Below are positions 1 to 11,564 of a DNA stretch of 64,000 bases, in pieces. The stretch's first letter is position 1. The number at the start of each line of letters is the position of its first letter. The stretch is taken from contig CM065295.1 in the NCBI GenBank assembly GCA_032871835.1, positions 85,057,819-85,121,818 of the forward strand, in the 5' to 3' direction. The position numbers were made by a program, and so were the translations under genes. Below the pieces are notes generated by a model. That model ran no database searches. It had not been told where the DNA came from and saw only the letters and a program-made list of their open reading frames with translations. Origin of the DNA: Dipteronia dyeriana (taxonomy: Eukaryota; Streptophyta; Magnoliopsida; Sapindales; Sapindaceae).

Positions 1-2514
1 CAGTTTTCAGTGAAAAAAATCAAATATGTTATTCAGTTTCAGTCACTATTCAGTTATCAGTATAATTCAACATTATTTAATATTCAGATAAAAAATCAAA
101 CGCAGCATTAATATGCTCGATTTAGTCATTTTTGAGGAGTGATAAAATCACTTTAAAAAAAAACCTCTAAAACCACTTGTTTAGAAAAGTGAAAAATTTT
201 CACTTTTCACTTACCAAAAGTCCACCGGAATTTAATACAAATTCTTACTTCTAAAACTATCCTCAATTATTTTTAAATCTATCTTTTATTACAACCCTAA
301 TCATATCAATACTGTTTTTAATTCTCACACTAAACAATTGGGGTGGCAGGACAGACGGGCCGGCGATCCGGCCTGTATAAGGATTTTTTTACAAAAATAA
401 TTGTAAAATTATTTTTTTATGGGGTCAAAACTAGGGTTTTTAATGAAAAATTGTGACTCTAACCACTTCACTGCAAATTCAACATGTTGATGGGAATCGA
501 ATCAGAGTTGTTAAGGAAATGGTTGTATACCTTAGTCAATTTATTACAAGTTTAACTTTGTATGTTTACGTATGTAATAATATATACAATTTAATTAGTT
601 TTTTTTTTTTTTTTTTAAATGTTGATAGGCCTTACAACCCTGGCCTTTCCCACATATCGTTGCGGGTCTCACTTTAAGGCTCGCCCTGAGCCTGCTTTGT
701 GCCAGGCCTTGGTCGGGCTGTGGCAGGCTACCTTGATCATTTGTTGGGTCGGCCAGGCTTGATCTATCTGACCCGATCCATTTTATCACCATTACAAATA
801 ACTATATCATCATAAAACCTAGTTGCTTCAAAACTCAAACCATTGGATACCGGTTTTCCTGACTCTTTTTTTCCTCATTAATCTAGCTTATTTCCAATTT
901 TATTTTCGTATTAATACCTTTTATTTCATGCATGTAATGTACATCAACTTAAGTCTAAATGAAACCAAGGGTCTGCATTTAAAGTATGAAAGAGGAAAGC
1001 TTTCATTTAAAAGAAATAGAAAACAACTTCTCACATGAATGGGCATTTGAGAAACATAAATACAAATTATACAAAAGAAGGCATTGACTTCTTATATATA
1101 AAAAAACCATGCACACATTCCGCCAATATTATGAGATTACAATACTTAAAGCAGGTAAATGAAAATTCACTAAAAAAATCATATAATTTTTTAATTGTTT
1201 ATATAAATTTGAAATATTATTAATAGCTAAATAATTTTATTTGAGTATTATTAAATTACTTGTTATAGTTGTCCTTAATAGTTAATATATTAAAATATAA
1301 ATATATAACAAATAATAATTAGAATGATATAAATGTAAAAGTATTTATTTTAGATATTTATAACATAAAAAAAACAGACAACTTATCACTTATATTAAGT
1401 TTTCAGTGAAAAAAAATAAATATATTTTCAATTTTGAGTCAATATTCAGTATTCAGTAACATTCAACATTGTTTAGTTTTAAGATAAAAAATCAAACGGA
1501 GTCTAAACAGGTTTTAAATCAAATACCAATTTTAATGGTGTTATTGGGCCTAAGTAGGTTTCAAACGTGGTCTAAGTAGGTTTTAGTGGTTTTATTGTCA
1601 CCCTGTAAATGACTTAATAATGCCTAAATTTCAAGTGTTTTGATTTAATTATATGAAATTAAATTGTTTTATTAAATTTTAATGAAACAATTTTGATTTA
1701 ATTAAGTTTTTTTTTCCTCTTTCTCGGACTTTTTTCTTTGAAATATCTTTCTCATAGATTTGGTGTGCATTGTGCATTTATGCTAGGATTTATTTTCAAA
1801 AGATTTATTTAATATATATTTATTGTCATTTGAATTTATATTTAATCTTAAATATTTAATTAAAAAATTAAAATTATTATAATCGGTAACACTTAAGGGG
1901 CAATTTCAATATTTTGTAATTTTTAAATAGTCAACTGTTAACTCTAACGGTTGACCATGGGTCAAGGGTATTGATCTGTATTTTCAATAAAAGTACGAGC
2001 TTATAGCAATTTCACCAAAAGATGCTTTATTGTAATTTTCCCTTTTTATATATAATAATAAATAATTTAAACCATAAAAATTTATGAAATAACCCAACAT
2101 ATTCTCTATAATTACAAATGTATTAAAACGTAACTATGAAAAGTATCCAAATATTTTAAAGGTTGTGTAATTAAATGTATGTTTGTGTATTTAATGCCAA
2201 ATGCTGAATATTAAGCATTTTTTTTCATCCAAATATTAAGCGTATTGGCCATGCTTGAGGGTAAGTTTATACAATTTACCATTTCTTCAATACCAAAAAA
2301 TGTAATCCAAATTGATATCATTCTTAATTTACCTTATGTAAAATGTACGTGTCTCTCTATTTCATCTTCATACTTAACTTAATATTTCGACAACAAAATT
2401 TCCAACATCAGCAAGAAAAATATTTTAATGTTAGTTTAACCGATTCATGCATGAGAATCAGTAATCGAGAATCAATGATCTAAAGATTGTTATATTTTCC
2501 GCATAAAGCACATA

Positions 2515-3240
2515 AATGGTCTCACCGTTTTTATATTGTTTACGGTTTATCGAAAGTAAGTTATACATCGATTATTTTAGTCTTATATATTTGAATATAA
2601 ATCGATTGATGTGTCATTTATAATTTTTGAGATTTTCACTTCTATTTTCCGTCAAAAATGTATTATTTAGTAGTCAAAAAGTTGTCAGGTTGTGAAGAAC
2701 AAAAGTAAATATAGGGTTTGTGAGTTTAGATATAAAACGATATTGTTTTCTTGTCTAAATGAGAAAAAGAAAAGGTAATATATTGACCGTTATGACATGT
2801 GTCATCAGATTACATAAAGGGTCTTCTAAATTACCAATATATATATATACTTCACATAATTTAACCTAAAATTCCAACAATAAAATTTTCTGGCCTCACC
2901 AATTTCATATCATTGATGATACTATTGAAAGTAAGTTAAGCGTTCATTCGTTTAGTCTTACATCTATTCGAATATAAATTGATTGATGCATCATTCTTCA
3001 TTTGTTAAATTTTCAATTATATGAACTATTGTCTCTTGTCGTTAATCACCACTGGAATTAAAATTTTATTATTTAGTAATCAAAAAGTTGTTAGTTTTTG
3101 ACTTGTGAAAAACAAAAGTAAAATTAGGGCTTGTGAGTTTAGTCATTTGCTTGCTCAATGTGAAAACAAAAGGATAAAATTTTGGCTATATAATTTCTTT
3201 AATGACAAGTGCCATTAAAATCAAATTACGAAAAGTTTTA
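2515..3240. repeat. Two diverged tandem copies of a ~350-bp unit
   Basis: Shared words occur in the same order in both halves: gaaagtaagtta, a block reading 'tcgaatataaa.tgattgatg', 'attatttagta.tcaaaaagttgt', 'aacaaaagtaaa' and 'gtgagttta'. The first copy runs about 2515-2830 and the second about 2892-3240. Divergence is considerable, so this is an old duplication. No coding potential is seen. Confidence 0.6.
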
Positions 3241-3344
3241 GGGGTTGTATTTTAATTAACAAATTTTATTTTATTTTTGAAGTATTACACTATTACATAA
3301 TTGATTTTTTTAGTTATAAATTAAAAACATTTTAACCGATGAGA

Positions 3345-3465
3345 TAATATTGATTCGATAGTAAACTCTTCACACATGCATCGCGAGGTTGTGGGTTCGA
3401 ATCCCTCTAAAAATAAATCCCAAAATTTATATAATAGTGTAATACTTGAAGAAAAAAACGTCTGA
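3345..3465 (+). mobile_element. tRNA-like SINE fragment (copy A)
   Basis: The stretch has an A-box-like segment (gattcgatagtaaactc) about 35 bases before a clear Pol III B-box (ggttcgaatccc, near 3392-3403), followed by a tail reading aaataaatcccaaaatttata. A related copy with the same A-box region and tail lies at about 19494-19600, although its B-box has decayed. This head-plus-tail plan fits a tRNA-derived SINE. It does not fold as a full tRNA gene, because the acceptor arm is missing. Confidence 0.55.
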
Positions 3466-3605
3466 ATTTAAAATATCAAATTGTATTACTTATCGCTTAA
3501 TGAAAAATTCACCTGTTAAATAAATTCATATTAACTTCTCAAATCGACCTCATACAATTGGGTTATGGGTTCAAAAAATTAATGGCACCTTTTAGAGGGG
3601 TTTTT

Positions 3606-4616
3606 GTGGAAATATCACCACATTAATAAATCATGTTTAAAATGCACCATTTAAAGTGTGAAGACGAAAATACTCATGTCATCACTGTCGTTGTAAAGAA
3701 AAAGAGAAAAAGTAAAGAGAAGAAAAGTGAAATCGAGCTTTTACTTGCATTCAAGATTATGTATTTGTTGAAAGTTGTTGAGGAAGACAAAATTGAGATT
3801 TTATTTGCATTCGAGTTTTTATTTTTTGAGATTTTGACATATAATCGAGCTTTTATACAGAAGTTCGAGCTTTTGTATAAAATCTCGGAGCTTTTATAAA
3901 AGCTCGGATCGAGCTTTTAAAAACTCAGAGCTTTTGTACAAAAGCTTCGAGCTTTTATATAAAAGCTCGATCAGAGTATATAAAAGCTCGATCCGAGTAT
4001 ATAAAAGCTCGGATCGAGCTTTTGAATAAATGATTCGAGCTTTTATATAAAAGCTATATAAAAACTCGAAGCTTTTATATAAAAGCTCGATCCGAGTATA
4101 CAAAGGCTCGGAACTTTTATAAAAGCTCAGATCGAGCTTTTATACAAAAGATCTGAGCTTTTATACAAAAGATCTGAGCTTTTATACAAAAACTCCGAGC
4201 TTTCATCTTAAAGCTCCGAGCTTTCATCTTAAAGCTCCGAGCTTTTGTAATTACATTTCAGATTCTTTTGTAATTACATTTTCAGTATTGTAAATACTGA
4301 CCACCACGAGCTCGACGGGGGGCTCGACCCCCGAATGCGTTTGCGTAGCCTCACTAAACCAATTATCCAATGAAGATGCCTTGATAATGTTATGATGTTA
4401 ATCTCCATTGGAGGTCTGTTTAACAGATCTCTATGAAGAAGGTAAAAGAATAAAATCTTCGAAAATTCTAAAGTAAGAGCTAATTGAAGTATGAAGACAA
4501 CTTTTAAGGCTATTTTGGACAGTTCACCATAATAGGTGTCTTTTAAACATAAGTTATTAAACCGGTGACATCATCACAACACAAGAAAAAAAGGTGGCAA
4601 TCCTCACCATTTCCAC
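3606..4616. mobile_element. TIR DNA element with internal tandem array (copy 1)
   Basis: Both ends start with gtggaaat as read inward. The right end (about 4510-4616) is the reverse complement of sequence at the left (about 3606-3670); the shared core includes 'aataa.tcatgtttaaaa'. Inside are a tandem array at about 3733-4256 and a short GC-rich block at 4300-4360. The same ends and GC-rich block occur inverted at 46660-47975, so this is one family of non-autonomous TIR elements. Long TIRs suggest a Mutator-like origin, but no target-site duplication is clear and no transposase is present. Confidence 0.65.
3733..4256. repeat. Tandem array of gagcttttata-type units
   Basis: About 30 short degenerate units of roughly 15-20 bases repeat the words gagcttttata, aaagctcggatcgag and atccgagtatata. 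Many units are self-complementary, because gagcttttat meets ataaaagctc, so the single strand could form many small hairpins. ORFs crossing the array are products of the repeat and not genes. The array lies inside TIR element copy 1. Confidence 0.8.
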
Positions 4617-4976
4617 ATTAGGTTATTGCCAAAATGTTCTTAAATGAAAAAAAAATCACCAATCTTAAGCAAACCCTAGCCTATTTATTGATTTCAATAA
4701 AAGAATTCACAGTCATCGTCGATCCCCGACATAATGACTAAAGAAGGCTACACATCCTCCCAATCGATTTAGGGGAGACGGATGCTACATTTTCTGTGTA
4801 TAGAGGCTGACGACGACCTCCATATTGTAGTAGGAGGTTGGTGGTGGCCTCCATATCGTAGTCACCTACCTCCTCCCTTTTGCACAAGAGATATATAAGG
4901 TCACGACCTCCTCCATTGGTTTTTTTTATGTATAAATGTTATACTTTTTTATTTAAATAAAGAAGTATTAAAATAA

Positions 4977-5015
<39 letters not shown>

Positions 5016-6790
5016 AATGTTATGTGTATTAAAATAATTTTGATGAAATATCAAATAATATTGTAAGGTTATAAATGTGAAAAGCAACTCAAAAGTAAAA
5101 ATTAACATATTAGAACATTTTAAAACTTATAAATCAATAAGGTCAGTCAACCCAAAAAATTAACTCAAAAACCAACCAAAATGATGTGGAGACTGATTTG
5201 TCCTTACCATATCATTTATCACATTATCACATGATTGGTGTGGTGATGACAACTCATATATTACATAATTTATATTGAGTTTTAGGTTGTTTTTTTTTGG
5301 ATTGTATAGTATTACTCTCTATAAATAGTATAATCTTGTTTTTTTTTTAAGATTTAAGAAGAAAAAACAAATGCCATCAAAATCGCTTTAATAAAATACG
5401 ATTTTACTAGAAGTTGTCTTTTTACCCTTATAATTCATTAAATAAAAACATTTAAAAAAATTTAAAAATAGAAAACAAAAAAAAAAACAAAACATAATTA
5501 AAAAATGATATCCACCATCCATCTGATCTCCTTTTATTTTATTTTTATTTAATTTTAAAAACAAAATTAAAAATAAATAAAATTAAAGAATTTTAAAAAA
5601 ATATAGATATCTTATTTTGTTATTCATCTTCACCAAGAACATCCACCTCCATCTCCACCTGAACACACTCATCATCCACCGTCGAACCACCCATTGCCAC
5701 CACAAAATCCAGCCAGCCACTACCACGTCCACGCAACAACCGACACAAAATCCAAATTTGAAACCAAATCAATCCAATTTGAAACCAAATCGAAACTGAT
5801 TCACCATAAAATTCACATTTGAAACCAAATCGATCCAAAAAAACCCAATCTGGATCTTATAAGTTCAAGAAAAAAGAAAAAAGAAAACAATTCACCAGTT
5901 ATCAGCCACTAAACCCATAAATCATCGCCAAACTAATCCAACCACCAGAACACCATCTCCAACACAATCTCTTTCTGTCACTGTGATTATCATCTTCTCC
6001 AACGGACCACCACACCTTAAAGACCAAACCGTGAACCACCCCCAAAATCCAGCCACCACCGTGAACCATACAACAACCCACCCCAAATCCATATTCGAAA
6101 CACCCAAACCTAAACCATTGAAACACCTACCAAACCTAAATCCATATGTTCGAACCACCAACCAAACATATCCAGAACATTAATCCCAAAAAATCAAATT
6201 GAAACATAATCTACCCAAATTGAAACCGAAACCAAATCGAACCAAAACCAAATTGAAGCCGAATCGACTCAAATATAAACCAATCAAAACCTAATCTTGA
6301 GGGTTTTATGTGAGAGTTTTCGATGGTTTCAATGGGGGGTTTTGAGAGATTTCATACCACCAAACCTATATTCGATTCAAAAATCCAAGAAACAAATCGA
6401 ACCAAACCAAAACAGAAGTTGAAGAAGAACAACAACAACAAGTGGGTTGGTTATGACGGTCATTAGAGGATGAGATGGATAGATGGTGGTGGTGGTGGTT
6501 CAGTGGAGAGAATGATGATCGGATGAGAGAGAGAAACAAAAATAGTTGTATGAGAGAGAGATAGTTGGTTTACAGAGATTTTTTTTTTTTTTTTGAATTT
6601 TATGCTTTTACAATAATACTCTTCAATTTTAATGGTCAATGGTGATCAACAGTTATTTTAGATGGTAAATGTGACAGAAGGGGGTCTTTATAGGTTTGTT
6701 TGATTTCAGGGGGAGAAAAAGCCAATATGCCCAAACCATATCCTCGTTTTAATAATAGGGTTAAACTCAGGGGGTAAAATGATACTTTCC
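4617..6790. other. Gene-free spacer, simple repeats and low-complexity DNA
   Basis: An (AT)n tract lies at about 4979-5011. From about 5640 to 6440 the sequence is skewed to A and C and repeats words such as aaccaaatcgaacc; the ORFs there are low-complexity artefacts. The block at about 6585-6790, ending in gggggtaaaatgatactttc, resembles the edge of a DNA transposon that cut into the LINE fragment next to it, but no matching left end was found. Confidence 0.5.
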
Positions 6791-6791
6791 C

Positions 6792-7019
6792 ATTAATGAA
6801 GGTCAGTGTAATTTGTTCGAAAATGGTGTGTTTATCGACGACATCAGATCTTTGAGCTCTTACTTGAGGGAGGTGAAATTCGTCCATACGTCAAAGAACG
6901 CAAATGGAGTGGCCTGATCCTTAGCTAAGCTTGCTCTGGAGATCGATGGGGACACCTTTTGGATGGAAGAAGTTCTTGCTTGCTTAAATGTTCTAGTGTT
7001 GGTTGACAAGCCGGGATAA
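6792..7019 (+). pseudogene. LINE-type RNase H domain, 3' fragment, broken
   Basis: In the frame starting at 6819 the sequence reads as the C-terminal part of a plant LINE RNase H (RVT_3-like) domain: a segment with FIDDIRSLSSYL, then KFVHTSKNANGVA, a stop codon where family members usually have H, then SLAKLALEIDGDTFWMEEV and a terminal stop at 7017-7019. The HTSKNANGVA...SLAKLA pattern is typical of such domains in plant non-LTR retrotransposons. The upstream reverse transcriptase is missing; homology stops near 6792, where another element appears to be inserted. It is a dead fragment. Confidence 0.75.
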
Positions 7020-7273
7020 CTGCTAGCTTGGCTTTGTTCATTGTTTTTCTGCTGTTTTTTCTCCTCTATTTGTTTCTTTCCTATTGTATTTCCTTATGTG
7101 TTTGTTTTCTTGTTGATTAGAAAAGAAGAAGTTTTCATATAGAACTACTACAAACACTCAATTCTACATATGAATCCCTTGTTTTACGAAATGCATCTAT
7201 CAATGCAAAATGCGAGTTCCAAACTTTTTGTATGGAACTACTAAAAATACTCTATTTTATTTATGAATCAAAT

Positions 7274-7317
<44 letters not shown>

Positions 7318-8156
7318 AGCGTTAAAATTGAACTTAATAGATTTTTGTTTATTTGTAAAAATGTCATTCTAAAAGAAAAGAAAAGAAAAAAAGAAAAAAC
7401 AAAATAAAATGACACTCAACCATTACCACTATACCACCATCTCTCTCTATCCACCGTCCTCTCTTTCTCTCAATCTCCCTCTCCATCTTTTTCTTTCAAA
7501 CCCTAAAAAGTCTCTCTCTTTCTCTAATTCTCACTCAATCGATCAAGGCACTCACACCTAATATCTGTCTGAAAGAGAAAAAAAACATAGATAAAAAAAT
7601 TGATTTAGATGAGAGATGAGTTGATTGTTGAGTGAGTAAAAATTGTTTGGTAGAGATAGTAAACAGTCAAGAGTTGAAGAAGAGATAGAGGAAGATGGAT
7701 TTTTGTTTAGGGGATTCATTTAGTAATTTTTTATTTTTGTAACTAACAAAATGAGTTTATTTAAGATTTTATAAACTTTAAATTTCAATATTGAGTGTAT
7801 GGTTGGTTTGTTTACTTATTATTTTATATTGTAAATTGCTGTTACAAGAAAATGTGTGTATAAAATCTATACAACAAAATATACTTGATTTTTTTTTTCT
7901 AAAAAATTTGTGAGTTTTAAATTTTCTTCTGTCATTTATATTTTGTGGTACAAATTTTTAATCCATATTTTATGGATTTTTTATGGTATTATAAATAAAA
8001 TTTATTAAACTTGAAAAATAATATATAAAATGGTATAATACTCCCGTAGTAAAACGCGTACCATTTTACTAGTTTTAGTCTATGACTGCAAATGCAGTAA
8101 GTGTGGTTTTCGACCCCTTTAAATGCAGGAGATAAGCATTGAGGGTTGAGACATTA
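7020..8156. other. Gene-free spacer, (AT)n and CT-rich tracts
   Basis: The stretch holds an (AT)n microsatellite at about 7277-7312 and a CT-rich patch at about 7438-7530. No ORF of interest and no further repeat boundary is seen. Confidence 0.5.
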
Positions 8157-9330
8157 AGGGGGGTGTATTGGGTTGAGATTTTAATGGACAATTTTAGGAT
8201 GTAAGGATTCTATAGATTTGTAAGACTATTAGAATTATTAGGATTATACTTTTAGGATTAATATGATTATGTGGACTAGACTTTTAGAATTCTGAAATAG
8301 TATTTGGACTTTATTTATAGACTATTAGGATTATCTTGACTTTATTTCAAAACTTTTTGGACTTTTATAAATATGGATTCTCAAGAGTCAATTGTAATAT
8401 TAAAATTTATCTACACATTAAAGAATATCCACACCCAATATGATACCCAATATGAATGTGTGGCTGTGATTGAACTCCCTTAACTTATAATTTCAGGACG
8501 TCTTTACTAAAGAACCATGATGAGAATGCAAAATGTAATATTTTTTTCCTTCAATGTTTAATCTCTTATCTTTATTTGGTGCTTAGATGTAATCATTATT
8601 CTTATATTTTGATATATGACGCAAATGGAGGTGGTGAGTGCAAACAAAGCTAATTGAGTGATTTTGGACAGTTTCATCATCTCTTCGTAATCTGGGCATA
8701 ACTCTCTCTTCCGAGATCCGATTGAGTTGATTCAAAATGTTATGGAACGTCAAGAAAAAGATCTACAACTTTCATGTTTTGAGTTTTGGGAGTGTCTGGC
8801 TGCGTCAAGGTCGAAATCAGGCTCGAAATTGCTGCATCTGTATTGCTGATGTTCCTTAGCTTATAATTCTTTTAAGCGGGTCTTACGTGGTTTATTTTCG
8901 AAAGTGGAGGTGCGGAGGTTGTAGAAGATGAAGATGATTTTGAGTGAGAGAGAAAAGTTTATAAAGTATTGAGGAAGATGACAAGACAATTTTGGGTTCA
9001 AGTTATTTATAAATATCACTAAAAAGTCTGAAAAATCTATTTTGTCATGAAATCCTAAAAATCTTAATCTCAATCTAATACCACTAGACAATTTGATATC
9101 TCTTGAAAGTCTAGATCCAATACCACAAGACAATATGGACTTTTAAAAAAATATATTAAAAGTCTAGATCCAATACCACAAGACAATGTGGACTTTTAAA
9201 AAAATCTTAAAAGTCTTGATCGAATACCACAAAACTTATCTAACTTATTAAAAAATCTTAATCCAATACCACTAGACTTTTACTTTTCTAAATTGTCTAA
9301 TAAAATCTTGAACCAATACACATCCTAACC
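8157..9330. mobile_element. Non-autonomous TIR element with subterminal repeats
   Basis: The left end, from about 8157, contains ggtgtattgggttgagattt and then ggacaattt. The right end read in reverse from 9330 gives gtgtattggttcaagattt and then agacaattta, so the ends form imperfect inverted repeats of about 36 bp. Near the right end a 51-bp unit, with aaaagtctagatccaatacc, is repeated three to four times at about 9080-9290. The middle (8615-8850) holds a block resembling repeats often seen in plant LTR elements. No transposase is present and the target-site duplication is unclear. Confidence 0.6.
9080..9290. repeat. 51-bp subterminal tandem repeat
   Basis: Three near-identical units begin near 9107, 9158 and 9208, with a degenerate one before them. 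Each contains a ccaataccac core followed by ggactttt and an A-run. They lie just inside the right end of the TIR element, a usual place for transposase-binding subterminal repeats. Confidence 0.7.
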
Positions 9331-10430
9331 TTCAGGGATTCTAGTTTGAGACTATTATGAGAATTTTGAAAAATAAGCACTTTTTGAGTTTTTGGTGGGC
9401 GACAAATTACACAAAGGTTCTGCTATGCACTTTTATCATTGTAAAAAACAGTTTTCTCAAAATGTTTTTCTTAGAACTATTATAAATACTCGACTCTACC
9501 TATAAATCAAATTTGAGACAATTTCGAATTTGTCAAAAAATAACCACGTTTTAGTGCACCACAAAATTAATTCATAGCTAGGGATGAGTGTAAGGGCTCA
9601 TTGGAGCAGGGATGGGGGGCCTGCGGGGGACGGTCCCCCAACCCTAACCCCAACCCCAACCCCAACCCCAACTCTATTTATAAAACCTCAACCCACCCTT
9701 GCTTCCAAACCCCATTTGGGAGAAGTGGGGATGAAGGTATTTAAGGAGAGGTTCCCCTGCCTCTAATCCCGTCTTCATTTTTCCTATTTTCAATTATAAT
9801 ATATTTTAATATGAAATCCGAAATTTAAATTTTGGGATTCGATTTTCAATTATTTTAATCGTTTAATTCATTTTATTTCGATATCTAATCAAATAAATAA
9901 TATAAGATATATAATTAATTTAATTTATTATAGTAATATAATATTAAAAATACACATACATGTATATATATATATAAAGTAAATGAGTAATTAAGTTGTT
10001 TTTTTTTAAAGTAAAAATATATAAAAATGTATGAGAAAAGGGGATGGGGTGGGGGACCTACCCCTGTTTAGATTTTAAAAGTAAAAATTACTCTATACGT
10101 ACCCTAAACCTAATTTGAGGATAAAATTTACTTCCGTGAGAGTGGGGTTATATGAGAGAAATGCACAGCCCTATTAATCATAGTAGCACCTCCTCTCATT
10201 CTCATTCCTACGTAATACGAACTATTACAATCAAATTTAGCTTTAGTTTCTTAATGGGTGGATCTTGGCCCATTAAAGTGAGAGTGTCCTGCCATGTGAA
10301 GCAGTAGCAGAAGCAATGAAGCATTGCCTAATATAATATTATATAGAGGTTGACGTAAAAGCCCCTCCAGAATCTGTCAAACGCCTGTGTTTGATATAAA
10401 AAGTTAAAAACAGAGAAAAAAAGAGTTGTC
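9331..10430. other. Spacer with CCCCAA array and promoter of the next gene
   Basis: A C-rich array at 9640-9672 is made of ccccaa hexamers with one ccctaa unit, inside a G/C-rich patch at about 9596-9770. The right side (about 10030-10065) has the matching G-rich text ggggatggggtggggg. A TATA-like gatataaaaa lies at about 10393-10402, upstream of the HARBI1-like leader exon. No gene is seen. Confidence 0.5.
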
Positions 10431-10622
10431 AAATTAATTAATTATAATATTAACAAGAACAACGTTACTCTTCTCTACTTGTTCCGCTTCACTCTCTCAA
10501 ACCCACTATTTTGTGATCGAAAAAACCCTAGAATTCAATCCAAGAGACACAACAGACCTCCATTTCAGAGGTGTAAGTGAAGTGAAGCAGACCCATTTAG
10601 AGGAAAAACAGAGAATTCTCAG
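10430..10622 (+). other. Probable 5' UTR exon of the HARBI1-like gene
   Basis: A pyrimidine-rich leader with cttctctacttg and aaaaccctag words ends at ctcag|gtatgg, a good splice donor at 10623. A TATA-like box lies about 30 bases upstream of the assumed start. No coding ORF is present until 12602, so this would be a noncoding first exon followed by an intron of up to 2 kb. Its link to the downstream CDS is inferred from position and donor quality only. Confidence 0.5.
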
Positions 10623-10995
10623 GTATGGGTTTGTCAGGGTTTTTATTTTTATTTTTATTTTTTATTTTGTTTAAGTATCATTTTTTGTTAGCTGTTTTTT
10701 GTCTTTAACTTGCGATTGCAGTGATGTTGTGTGTGTGTGTTTTTTTTTTCAATTGTTTTCTTGTGTAAAACTATGAGAAATATATTGATTTGCTATTGTC
10801 TAATGAGTAATTGACTGTGGCCAGTTTAGATAATTAACCTTGCATTTTTGTTTTTGTGAACAATTTTTGAGGTTTCAAAATATTATCTGTTCACTTAATA
10901 TTTTGTTTTGTTTGATACATTTTTGTAGCTTAATGTTGCAAAATTTGGGCTTTTCTACAGAATTTGATATTATGATTTGGACTTATAAACCGATA

Positions 10996-11335
10996 AATTA
11001 CATGCTTGTATTTCGATATGGTTTAGTCACCCTACAGATGGTGTACTCATTTGGTTGAGGAATGTGAAAGTAATTGCAGTTGACATGTATCTTAGTATAG
11101 GATGAAGATTATAATTGCAGTGAACCGAAGAACACTTTATCAATGATGCATTTGGTGAATAATTTGCATGCTTGTGTCGATTTTCGATATGGTTTAGTCA
11201 CCCTACAAATTTTGTACTCATTTGTTTGAAAGAATGTGAAAGTAATTGTAGTTGACATGTATCTTAGTATAGGATGGAGAGTATAATTGCAGTGAACCAG
11301 ACAACGGTTGATCAATGATGCATGTGATGATTTGC
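10996..11335. repeat. ~171-bp tandem duplication in the leader intron
   Basis: Two copies, about 10996-11165 and 11166-11335, share gatatggtttagtcaccctac, then gaatgtgaaagtaattg and gttgacatgtatcttagtat, with scattered substitutions. The spacing of matching words is 171 bases. It lies in the presumed 5' UTR intron of the HARBI1-like gene. Confidence 0.8.
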
Positions 11336-11515
11336 TGGGAATGATTCCTTTTCATTTAGTATCAAACCAAGACAAAAAAGAGAGAGGCCTTTTCTTTTCT
11401 TTTTTCTAGTCGTATAATTCTATAATTGGAGAAACTTACAAAATTAACAGTGTATGGCTATGTATGTGTATAACTAAAAAACTGCCAAGCATGTAACAGT
11501 CTATTTGTGTGCTTT

Positions 11516-11518
<3 letters not shown>

Positions 11519-11560
<42 letters not shown>
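11519..11560. repeat. (TC)n microsatellite
   Basis: About 20 uninterrupted tc dinucleotides are visible. The tract lies in the presumed leader intron of the HARBI1-like gene. Confidence 0.95.

Positions 11561-11564
<4 letters not shown>

Larger units (their letters stand above)
1..3605. other. Gene-free AT-rich spacer with decayed repeats
   Basis: No credible coding region is seen; the short ORFs here have no domain and lie in low-complexity DNA. A block at about 1-107 recurs in the same orientation at about 1399-1503. A GC-richer patch at 340-790, rich in gggcc and gacccga words, looks like an old DNA transposon or retroelement scrap, but I cannot assign it. Positions about 2515-2830 and 2892-3240 are two diverged copies of one roughly 350-bp unit. 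A tRNA-like SINE piece sits near 3345-3465. Confidence 0.6.

Noticed and set aside
3390..3403. Possible tRNA gene around ggttcgaatccc
   Set aside because: No acceptor stem or full cloverleaf can be drawn around it; the SINE explanation fits better.
5617..6183. ORFs of 60-79 aa on both strands
   Set aside because: Pro/His/Thr-rich plus-strand and Trp/Gly-rich minus-strand readings of one low-complexity aacca-rich stretch.
8861..9133. 90-aa minus-strand ORF
   Set aside because: It lies within the TIR element at 8157-9330 and has no domain.
9584..9766. 60-aa ORF with TPTPTP run
   Set aside because: Translation of the ccccaa array; no conserved flanks.
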